A stretch of DNA of 64,000 bases from AP-16 sp963755055. Lineage in GTDB: Bacteria > Pseudomonadota > Alphaproteobacteria > Rhizobiales > Xanthobacteraceae. Numbering within the stretch: the first letter of the stretch is position 1; each line of letters starts with the position of its first letter. A program made the translations under genes and the position numbers. Positions 57,487 through 64,000 of this stretch are shown piece after piece. Under the pieces are notes generated by a model that was not told the DNA's origin, searched no databases, and was given only the letters and a program-made list of their open reading frames with translations. The DNA lies in the NCBI GenBank assembly GCA_963755055.1, contig CAVWIS010000036.1, forward strand, positions 104,503 through 168,502, given 5' to 3'.

Positions 57487-58200
57487 CTAATACCCGATCA
57501 AAATCTCGACGACCTTCGCCTTGACGGCGCGCACCACGGCGTCGCTCGACATCAGCACCTTGTCGCCGGACACCTCGTTGCGGGCGGCCTCCGGCGCCTT
57601 GGGGTCGGCGACCAGACGGATGCCGACCTTGCAGCCGCCCGGAACCTTGTCGAGCGCACCGCCCTGCCAGTCGGCCACCGAGGCGCCGTCCGCTCCGAAC
57701 CCCTTGAGCCGGAAAGGCTTGCCGTTGAGCTTTTCCAGCGCCTCGAGGGCAAGCCCGATCCGCACCCCCTTGGGCCCGGTCCAGGTGGACTGGCCGCCGA
57801 TCACGATCAGCGAGGTGTCGCTGCGCGCCGCCTCGTTGGTCCACAAAACCTCGAGCCGGCGCTTGGCGTCCTTGGGAAACAGGATGGAGGCATTGAGCTT
57901 CGAGTTGTCGGGCCCGTCGACCTCGGCGAAGGTGAGGTTCTGCGCGCCGTACACGGTGGCGAGCTTGATGTGGTTCGAGGTCTTGGCGAACGTGCCGGTG
58001 CAGGCGACCGCGCGCGCCGGAGCGGGCGCCGCCTTCGGCGGCTGGTGCTCGGGCTCGGCCGGCGGCATCTCGTCCGGGTCCACCGGCAGGTTGACGGTGG
58101 GCGGCGCCGGGGGCTGCGGCCTCCGCTGGGCCCACGGCCCGCCCGGCGCTGCGGCGAGCATTGCTGCGAGCAAGAAACCTCCGAGCAGGTGTTTGTTCAT
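57487..58200 (-). CDS. Secreted hypothetical protein with Pro-rich linker
   Basis: This 237-residue protein has a signal peptide (MNKHLLGGFLLAAMLAAAPG, cut near WAQ), then a Pro-rich stretch of about 40 residues (RPQPPAPPTVNLPVDPDEMP) and a soluble domain of about 165 residues with two Cys (VACTGT, GGCKVG) that could form a disulfide. I do not recognise the domain. GGGGAAGG precedes the ATG at 58200. It is convergent with the oxygenase gene. Confidence 0.7.
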   Translation of the reverse strand: MNKHLLGGFLLAAMLAAAPGGPWAQRRPQPPAPPTVNLPVDPDEMPPAEPEHQPPKAAPAPARAVACTGTFAKTSNHIKLATVYGAQNLTFAEVDGPDNSKLNASILFPKDAKRRLEVLWTNEAARSDTSLIVIGGQSTWTGPKGVRIGLALEALEKLNGKPFRLKGFGADGASVADWQGGALDKVPGGCKVGIRLVADPKAPEAARNEVSGDKVLMSSDAVVRAVKAKVVEILIGY

Positions 58201-58427
58201 GTCCTTCCCCACGCTGTTACCGCCTCCACTCATAGCCGAAGAGCCCGGCGGGTCCACCTTCTTTTCCTCAAATTGTCCTCAACGCGTCCCGAAATCGTGA
58301 AGATCCGGGCCTGCCCGGCGGCGCTAGGATGGCGGCAGAAAAGCGGGTCGCGGCTCGACGTGACCGGTGGCCGGGTGGCTCTCGTCACTGCGGGCGTTGC
58401 GACCTCCGACACCAGGGAGGCACGACG

Positions 58428-59333
58428 ATGGCAACTTCTCGTCTCATCCAGGGCGCGGCCGATACGGCGGCGCAACCGGTCGTGCGCACCATCGGGCCGG
58501 CGGATCTCAGGGACGCGCTGGCCAAGGGTTTTGCCGATTTTTCCGCCATGCCGAGCCACGCCATTTTCCTGTGCGTGATCTACCCGCTCGGGGGGCTGGT
58601 GCTGGCGCGGCTGGCGTTCGGCTACGACGTGCTGCCGATGCTGTTTCCGCTGATCGCCGGCTTTGCGCTGATCGGCCCGTTCGCGGCGCTCGGCCTCTAT
58701 GAGCTCAGCCGGCGCCGCGAGCAGGGTCTCGACGTCTCCTGGCAGCGCGCCGTCGAGGTCTACCGCTCGCCCTCGTTCCCGGCGATCCTCGTGCTCGGCG
58801 TGCTGCTGATGGCGATCTTCCTCATCTGGCTCGCCGTCGCGCAGGCGATCTACGTGATGAATTTCGGCTATGCGCCGGCGGCGTCGATTCCCGATTTCGT
58901 CACCCGGGTCTTCACCACCCCGGCGGGCTGGGCGCTCATCGTCGTCGGCAACGGGATCGGCTTCCTGTTCGCGGTGGTGGTGCTCACCATCAGCGTGGTG
59001 TCGTTCCCGCTCCTGCTCGACCGCGACGTCGGCGTCGCGCCGGCGGTGCTGACCTCGATCGAGGCGGTGCGGCGGAACCCCGGCACCATGGCGCTGTGGG
59101 GCCTGATCGTCGCCGCTCTGCTGGCGCTGGGCTCGCTGCCGTTCTTCTTCGGCCTCACCGTGGTGCTGCCGGTGCTCGGCCACGCGACTTGGCACCTCTA
59201 CCGGAAAGTCGTCGAGCCGGATCCGGCGGCCCACGCCGAGCTGCGCGCCCCGACGCAGACCCGCCGCTCGGCGGCGGATTTTCCCGCCGCGCTGTTTCCC
59301 TCCCGCCGCGGCGGTGGACCGGACGGTGACTGA
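58428..59333 (+). CDS. DUF2189-family integral membrane protein
   Basis: This 301-residue protein has six membrane spans and matches the DUF2189 family, with the DLRDALAKGFADFSAMPSHA opening, IGPFAALGLYELSRRREQG after the second span, and LPVLGHATWHLYRKVV at the end. The function is not known. GGGAGG precedes the ATG at 58428. The last 40 residues are polar and of low complexity. Confidence 0.85.
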   Translation: MATSRLIQGAADTAAQPVVRTIGPADLRDALAKGFADFSAMPSHAIFLCVIYPLGGLVLARLAFGYDVLPMLFPLIAGFALIGPFAALGLYELSRRREQGLDVSWQRAVEVYRSPSFPAILVLGVLLMAIFLIWLAVAQAIYVMNFGYAPAASIPDFVTRVFTTPAGWALIVVGNGIGFLFAVVVLTISVVSFPLLLDRDVGVAPAVLTSIEAVRRNPGTMALWGLIVAALLALGSLPFFFGLTVVLPVLGHATWHLYRKVVEPDPAAHAELRAPTQTRRSAADFPAALFPSRRGGGPDGD

Positions 59334-59389
59334 AGGCCGGGTTGATCATGTGATGTTGCTGCGGAACGGGCATAGCCGTGCCGCCAGTC

Positions 59390-59532
59390 TACCCTCCCGC
59401 CCGTTGGCGGGGAGGGTCGACTGCCTGAGCGAAGCGAAGGCGGTCGGGGTGGGGGGAGTATCTGTTGCTCCGAGCTTGCGGCCCGCCCCCCACCCCATCC
59501 CTCCCCGCCGCAAGAGCGGGGGGAGGGAGGAA
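59390..59532. repeat. GC-rich palindromic intergenic repeat, copy 1
   Basis: Inverted arms ACCCTCCCGCC / GGCGGGGAGGGT at 59390-59417 are followed by a core that includes CGGTCGGGGTGGGG, and a second hairpin made from CCCTCCCCGC and its complement ends near 59530. A related element is at 62926-62988. Such GGGAGGG...CGGTCGGGGTGGGG repeats are widely dispersed in Rhizobiales genomes. The stretch has no gene. Confidence 0.65.
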
Positions 59533-59597
59533 TTTTTTGCACGGGAGACGCCAAACAAACGCGGGTTGGTGTCCTCGGCACGATCGGATCGAGGCCG

Positions 59598-59987
59598 TCA
59601 GCTGCCGGCGGATTTGAGATAAGCCAGCAGCTTCGCGCGCTCCTCGGCCGACGGCATGCCGCCGAACGGCTTCATCTTGTTGTCGCGCACCACGGCGTCG
59701 GGCTCGGCGAGGAAGCGGTCGAGCGTCGCCTCGTCCCAGGCGAGGCCCGCCTGCTTCATCGAGTCCGAATAGGCGAAGTTCGCGACCGATCCGGCCTTGC
59801 GCCCGATGATGCCGTGAAGATGCGGTCCGAGGCGGTTGTCGCCGTCCTTCATCGAGTGGCAGGTGCGGCAGGCATTGTTGAAGACGAGCTGGCCGGCTTC
59901 CGCGCCGGAGCCCGCCTGCTGGGCAAGCGCCGGAACGGCGAGGGCCGCGAGCAGGGCGGCCGCAAGCATGCTGGCACGACCAGTCAT
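59598..59987 (-). CDS. Class I c-type cytochrome, periplasmic
   Basis: This 129-residue protein has a signal peptide (cut near ALAQQ), a haem-binding CRTCH motif, the GPHLHGIIGRKAG segment typical of the cytochrome c2 group and the likely axial Met in KMKPFGGMPS. It would carry electrons in the periplasm. GGAGG lies 5 nt before the ATG at 59987. Its 3' end is next to the GC-rich repeat, and no partner oxidase is nearby. Confidence 0.92.
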   Translation of the reverse strand: MTGRASMLAAALLAALAVPALAQQAGSGAEAGQLVFNNACRTCHSMKDGDNRLGPHLHGIIGRKAGSVANFAYSDSMKQAGLAWDEATLDRFLAEPDAVVRDNKMKPFGGMPSAEERAKLLAYLKSAGS

Positions 59988-60078
59988 CGACGCCTCCGTC
60001 AGCTCCCTGGAATTCAACGCGCCACGGCGGTGGGCGTTCCGCGACCACTCCGACGCCCGCTGCCGGCGTCCGGAAAAA

Positions 60079-61290
60079 CTACCCGGTGGCGCTTCGTGCC
60101 GCGGGCGCGACGCCGGCGAATTTCGCGCCGAAACGGTCCCGGAACTGCTGGGTCTCGATCTCCTCGAGCTCGATCTCGCGCGCCATCACCTTCGCCTTCC
60201 AGGCCTGGTGCTCTGGCTCGTGGTCATGGAATTCCGGCATCACCTCGCGGGCAAACAGCTCCAGGCTCTCGCAGATGTCCTCGTGGGCGTTCTTTCCCGC
60301 CTGGTTGAGAAAAATCACCTGGTCGATGTGGGAGGTCTCGAATTTCCGCAGCTTGCGCCGGATCGTCTCCGGCGAGCCGATCAGGCCGCCGGCCAGGGCG
60401 CTCGCCGTGACGTCCGGATTGGCGCGCTTCCACGCCTCGTACTCGTCCCACATGTTGACGGTGCCGGGCGCCGGGCGCTCGCGCGCGTTCGACTGCCCGT
60501 AATAGCGCAGCGCGAACTGGAAGAAGGTGGCGCCGTCGGCGCGCCGCCGCGCCTCCTCGTCGGTCTCCGCGCACATGAAGAAGCTCACCAGCGCCATGTT
60601 GGGATTGACCGGGTAGTCGGCGAGCCGCTCGAGCCGCTTGGTGATGGCGTTGTAGTAGGCGTGGACCCAGGCATGCGCCGCGTCGGCGCTGACGAACTGG
60701 AAGCCGAGCGCGCCAAAGCCGTGGCGGCCGGCGCGCTCGATGGTGTCGAGCTGCGAGCACGCCATCCACAGCGGCGGATGCGGCTTCTGCAGCGGTTTCG
60801 GCACCACGTTGCGCAGCGGGAACTGGAAATGCGGCCCGTCATAGCTGCAGCCGCCCTCGCGGAACATCGGGATCAGCGCCCGCACCGCGTCCTCGAACAC
60901 CGCGCGCTTGTCCGCCATGCTGCGGCCGAACGGCTCGAGCTCGGTGATGCTGGCGCTCTCGCCCATGCCGAACTCGACGCGGCCGTTGCTCAGGAGATCA
61001 AGCACCGAGACGCGCTCGGCGACCCGCGCCGGATGGCTGGTCGTGAGCTGGATGATGCCGTGGCCGAGCCGGATGTTCTTGGTCCGCTGGCTGGCAGCGC
61101 CGAGAAACGCCTCGGGCGTCGGGCAGTGGGAATACTCCTCGAGGAAATGATGCTCGACCACCCAGGCGTGGTCGTAGCCCAGCCGGTCGGCGACCTCGAG
61201 CTGGGTCAAGGCATTCTGGTAAAGCTTGTGCTCGCCGCCCGGCTCCCAGGGCCGCGGCAGCTGCAGCTCGTAAAAGATCCCGAATTTCAT
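60079..61290 (-). CDS. LLM-class (luciferase-like) flavin-dependent oxidoreductase
   Basis: This 403-residue protein has the bacterial luciferase-like TIM barrel: MKFGIFYELQLPRP, LGYDHAWVVEHHFLEEYSHC, and ASQRTKNIRLGHGIIQLTTS, which usually help to bind flavin. It probably uses reduced FMN and oxygen to act on a small organic substrate. The substrate is unknown. It has a long C-terminal extension (around 310-403) of charged residues. No flavin reductase is adjacent. Confidence 0.87.
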   Translation of the reverse strand: MKFGIFYELQLPRPWEPGGEHKLYQNALTQLEVADRLGYDHAWVVEHHFLEEYSHCPTPEAFLGAASQRTKNIRLGHGIIQLTTSHPARVAERVSVLDLLSNGRVEFGMGESASITELEPFGRSMADKRAVFEDAVRALIPMFREGGCSYDGPHFQFPLRNVVPKPLQKPHPPLWMACSQLDTIERAGRHGFGALGFQFVSADAAHAWVHAYYNAITKRLERLADYPVNPNMALVSFFMCAETDEEARRRADGATFFQFALRYYGQSNARERPAPGTVNMWDEYEAWKRANPDVTASALAGGLIGSPETIRRKLRKFETSHIDQVIFLNQAGKNAHEDICESLELFAREVMPEFHDHEPEHQAWKAKVMAREIELEEIETQQFRDRFGAKFAGVAPAARSATG

Positions 61291-61380
61291 GGTTGGTTTC
61301 GCCCGGTTGCCTGTCGATAGACAGCCAGCAAAGCGGCCCGGCGGCGAAACGTCAACCCGGCTCGCGGCGGCGGATCGGAC

Positions 61381-61596
61381 CTATGCGGCCAGCAGGATGC
61401 TGGCCGCCGGCACCAGCCAGGCATGGTTGAGCGCTTCTCCCACCACCCAGGCGAAGCCGAGCAGCGCCAGGAAGGTGAGGAAGAACAGCGCGAACAGCAC
61501 GAACGACACCCGCTTGGCCACGACCGAGATGTTGGTGAGCCCGAGCCCGCCGGCGATCAGCGAGATGATGAGGAAGATGACCGCATACTTGAACAT
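61381..61596 (-). CDS. DUF1328-family small membrane protein
   Basis: This 71-residue protein has the DUF1328 (YtjA) pattern of two membrane spans around a short SVVAKRVSF loop, starting MFKYAVIFLIISLIAGGLGL. These proteins are common in proteobacteria and linked to envelope stress, but their role is unclear. The ATG at 61596 is followed by the family homology at once. It lies 75 bp after the corrected helicase stop on the same strand. Confidence 0.85.
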   Translation of the reverse strand: MFKYAVIFLIISLIAGGLGLTNISVVAKRVSFVLFALFFLTFLALLGFAWVVGEALNHAWLVPAASILLAA

Positions 61597-61671
61597 CTTT
61601 TAAGGCTCCGGCGTGGCTCGACGCCGGTATCAACGTGCGCAGCGCGGTTGTGTTCCCGGGGGCCCCGGGTA

Positions 61672-62800
61672 TCACCGATCCCCGGGCACCACCACGGTCA
61701 AGCGCTTCGCCGCCCGGGTGACCCCGGTATAGAGCCAGCGGTCGCGGCTGTCGGGGAAGGCGAAGGATTTCGTCGAACAGCACCACGTCGTCCCACTGCG
61801 AGCCTTGCGCCTTGTGGACGGTGAGCACGTAGCCGTAGTCGAACTCGTCGAAACCCTTGCGCTCGAGCCAGTCGAGCGCCTCCATGCCGCCGGCAAAGCA
61901 CTCCGGCCGGACCGACACTTTGACGTCCTCCATGTCGTCGCCGCCGACGTTCTCCTCGGGCGCGAGCCGCATGTTGAGCACGCCGGAGGATTTGCGCTTC
62001 TTGCGCTTGCGCACCACCCAGAGCCCGCCGTTGAACAGGCCCTTGTTGCGGTTGTTGCGCAGGCAGACCAGCTTGTCGCCGACGACCGGCATGGGATCCT
62101 CCAGGCCGCGGCGCTGGCGCATCCGCCCGTTATAGGCGCGGCGGGTGGCATTGCGGCCGACCAGTATCTGGTCGGCGTCGAGCACCCATTGCGGATCGAG
62201 CTCGTCGCGGCGCACCACTTTTGTCAGGCCATAGGTCCCGGGGACCAGGCGCCGGCCCGCCCGGATCTCCATGGAGAGCCGCACGATCGGGTCGTTCTCC
62301 GCCTGCCGGTGCACCTCGTGCAGCATGATGTCGGGCTCGGCGGCGGTGAAGAAGCCGCCGCCCTGCACCGGAGGCAGCTGCGCCGGGTCGCCCAGCACCA
62401 GCACCGGCACCCCGAACGACAGCAGGTCGCGGCCGAGCTCCTCGTCCACCATCGAGCATTCGTCGATGACGATCAGGCCGGCCTTGGTGGCCGGGCCGCT
62501 GTCCCACAATTCGAAGCGCGGCTTCTCGACGCTGGTCTCCGGCGGCTTGTAGATCAGCCGGTGGATGGTCGAGGCGCCGTAACAGCCCTTGCTGCGCATC
62601 ACCAGCGCCGCCTTGCCGGTGAACGCCGCGAACATCACCTTGCCGTCGGCGCTGCGCGCGATGTGCTTTGCCAGCGTGGTTTTGCCGGTGCCCGCATAGC
62701 CGAACAGCCGGAAAATCTGGCTCGCGCCGGTCCCCGGCTTGGACTTGAGCCATTGGCCGACCGCCTTGAGGGCGGCGTCCTGGTGGGGAGAGAATTTCAT
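61672..62800 (-). CDS. RecD-like superfamily 1 DNA helicase (frameshifted)
   Basis: Corrected length is about 375 residues. Walker A is GYAGTGKTT (34-42), motif II is VIDECSMVDEE, motif III is VLVLGDPAQLPPV, and motif V is TVHKAQGSQW. After VVLFDE an extra base in the TTT at 61768-61770 shifts the frame; removing it gives SFAFPDSRDRWLYTGVTRAA and ends VVVPGDR with motif VI intact. Small RecD-like helicases may aid repair. The break is probably a sequence error. Confidence 0.87.
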
Positions 62801-62925
62801 CCAAAGCGCCCGGCAGCCGCCGGAGGGCGGCGCCCGGCATGTTAGCGATTCGGGCCCGGGATCGCACTCCTGTCGGGCAGGGCCATAACCTATGGTTTGC
62901 TCGGCCTTGGCCCCGCGACGACTTC

Positions 62926-62988
62926 ATCCCTCCCCTGGAAGGGGAGGGATCGACCGCTGGAACGTAGCGGAAGCGGTCGGGGTGGGGT
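62926..62988. repeat. GC-rich palindromic intergenic repeat, copy 2
   Basis: ATCCCTCCCC-TGGAA-GGGGAGGGAT is a perfect 10-bp hairpin at 62926-62950, followed by the same CGGTCGGGGTGGGG core found at 59390-59532. It lies in the 303-bp gap between the helicase and DoxX genes. The rest of the gap shows nothing else recognisable. On either strand it could work as a transcription end. Confidence 0.65.
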
Positions 62989-63103
62989 GAAGGCCACAGG
63001 CGCTGAGCGAAATGGTGAGGCTGTGCACACCCCCACCCGCAACTGCGCGGACCTGGGCCACGTATCTGTTGGATCGTTGGCGATGATGCGGTGGAGAAGA
63101 CCC

Positions 63104-63541
63104 ATGGCAATGGCGCCAAAGGACGACGCCCGCGGCGGGCTCCGGGCAGCGCTGCGGTGGATCCTGGCGGCGTTCTACCTCGCGGCCGGCATCGCCCACC
63201 TGGCGGTTCCCGACGGATTCCTGCCGATCGTGCCCGGGTGGGTCCCCTGGCCGCGCGAAACCGTGCTGGCCACGGGAATCTGCGAGATTTTAGGCAGCTT
63301 TGGCCTCATGACCCGGCGATTCCGCTGGTGGGCCGGGATGATGCTGGCCGTCTATGCGTTTTGCGTATGGCCCGCCAACATCAAGCACGCGGTCGAGGGC
63401 ATTCACCTTCCCCCCGTCCCAGATACCTGGTGGTATCACGGGCCGAGACTGGCCTTGCAGCCGGTCCTGATCTGGTGGGCACTGTGGTGCGCCGACGTCG
63501 TCGATTGGCCGCATCGCGTCCGGGAGAGCCGGGGTCGCTGA
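63104..63541 (+). CDS. DoxX-family membrane protein
   Basis: This 145-residue protein has four membrane spans and the DoxX-like pattern WILAAFYLAAGIAHLAVPDG, VLATGICEILGSFGLM and FRWWAGMMLAVYAF. DoxX-type proteins are linked to redox and sulfur stress in some species, but the role here is unknown. The ATG at 63104 has GGAG 7 nt upstream; upstream in-frame starts at 63083 and 63086 lack such a site. Confidence 0.85.
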   Translation: MAMAPKDDARGGLRAALRWILAAFYLAAGIAHLAVPDGFLPIVPGWVPWPRETVLATGICEILGSFGLMTRRFRWWAGMMLAVYAFCVWPANIKHAVEGIHLPPVPDTWWYHGPRLALQPVLIWWALWCADVVDWPHRVRESRGR

Positions 63542-63553
63542 CGGCTCGGCGAT

Positions 63554-63766
63554 CTAGCCGTGGCCGATCCCGCCGTTGGAGGTATGGCCGCTGCCCCGGC
63601 GGGACGCCGCCACGAGGCCAGGAAGGTCGGCGCCGCGCTCGCGCGCGATCTCCATGAAGTCGTCGCCCATGAGGTTGAGCTCCGACGCCACATCGAGGTC
63701 GAAGCACACGCGCGCCAGCCGGTAGCAGCGCTCGGCCTGGCGGCGAAAATACTGGGCGTCGTTCAT
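63554..63766 (-). CDS. Small conserved helical protein
   Basis: This 70-residue protein opens MNDAQYFRRQAERCYRLARV, then SELNLMGDDFMEIARERG, a helical pattern repeated in many short proteins of Bradyrhizobium and relatives. The tail is Gly/Ser-rich and may be disordered. Its function is unknown. It is convergent with the DoxX gene, 12 bp apart. The gene lacks any other link to its neighbours. Confidence 0.7.
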   Translation of the reverse strand: MNDAQYFRRQAERCYRLARVCFDLDVASELNLMGDDFMEIARERGADLPGLVAASRRGSGHTSNGGIGHG

Positions 63767-63972
63767 GGGCGTGACTCCGTCTTGCCGAGGGGCAACGTCG
63801 GGGGGCGGGATGGGTTCCGCGAGGCCGGGTGAATAGACAGCACCCCCAGGGTGTTAGTCGGTCCGTCGGGACGGGTGGGGGCGCCGCCGGTGCCGGAGCG
63901 CTCCCGCATCGCGGTTGCGGCCCGCCGCACCTCATTGCTAAGACGTCGAAAGCTGCCCGCCCCGCGGCGGTC

Positions 63973-64000
63973 GGGCCCGTAGCTCAATGGTTAGAGCCGG
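63973..64000 (+). tRNA. tRNA gene, 5' part (cut by window end)
   Basis: GGGCCCG-TA-GCTC-AATGGTTA-GAGC is a typical acceptor 5' strand, positions 8-9, D-stem and D-loop with GG. The rest, including the anticodon, is beyond the window, so the isotype cannot be told. Confidence 0.8.

Overview
This is high-GC alphaproteobacterial chromosome, most likely from the Hyphomicrobiales (Rhizobiales), near the Bradyrhizobium/Rhodoplanes/Xanthobacteraceae group. The evidence is the carB-greA-Lrp-trxB-LysR neighbourhood, the dnaG-rpoD pair, an alphaproteobacterial DnaG without Zn ligands, an EF-G paralogue, and TTAA-N7-TTAA boxes of the CtrA type. The genus cannot be fixed from sequence alone. Coding density is high. 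The only mobile element with both ends visible is one IS1634-like insertion sequence.

Layout. 1-3 kb: sugar ABC transporter (binding protein divergent from ATPase and permease). 3-3.8 kb: RelE/HTH toxin-antitoxin pair. 3.8-5.1 kb: an unusual ClpS-DUF2442-repeat fusion protein. 5.1-9.4 kb: a tctBA pair flanked by a broken and an intact copy of a CPBP membrane protease, the intact copy lying with two small membrane proteins near a perfect CRP-type palindrome. 9.4-11.7 kb: LysE exporter, AraC regulator and a frameshifted Phd/PIN module. 12.7-15 kb: hydantoin racemase and hydantoinase, divergent. 15-20 kb: MBL-fold hydrolase, an SH3-like secreted protein and a DUF1800/DUF1501 pair. 20-26.8 kb: oligopeptide-type ABC transporter with two tandem paralogous binding proteins, two permeases and a fused double ATPase. 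27-31 kb: GST, GT87-type membrane protein and aspartate aminotransferase. 31-34.3 kb: two DUF992 paralogues, the first split by the IS. 34.5-39.1 kb: EF-G-like GTPase, REC-EAL phosphodiesterase and MsrP. 39.2-42.2 kb: candidate small RNA with an intrinsic terminator, LysR, TrxB and Lrp/AsnC. 42.2-49.5 kb: greA, carB, an odd tRNA-Cys-like gene, a methyltransferase, a cupin, carA and yqeY. 49.6-55.4 kb: Uma2 protein, dnaG, rpoD and a ParDE-like pair. 55.5-57.4 kb: TetR regulator divergent from a Rieske oxygenase with clear operators. 57.5-64 kb: secreted protein, DUF2189 protein, cytochrome c, LLM oxidoreductase, DUF1328 protein, RecD-like helicase, DoxX, a small conserved protein and the 5' part of a tRNA.

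Frameshifts. At least nine otherwise intact genes carry a one-base indel, nearly all +1 and mostly lengthening a short homopolymer. They include the essential primase gene, a LysR regulator, a helicase and two ABC transporter genes. This pattern points to residual sequencing or assembly errors more than to real decay, so every broken gene here should be confirmed in reads before it is called a pseudogene.

No CRISPR array, prophage or complete defence island is visible. The least ordinary items are the ClpS-DUF2442-repeat fusion, the structured sRNA candidate at about 39.3 kb, the 77-nt tRNA-Cys-like gene with an 8-nt anticodon loop, and several sharply defined palindromic operators.
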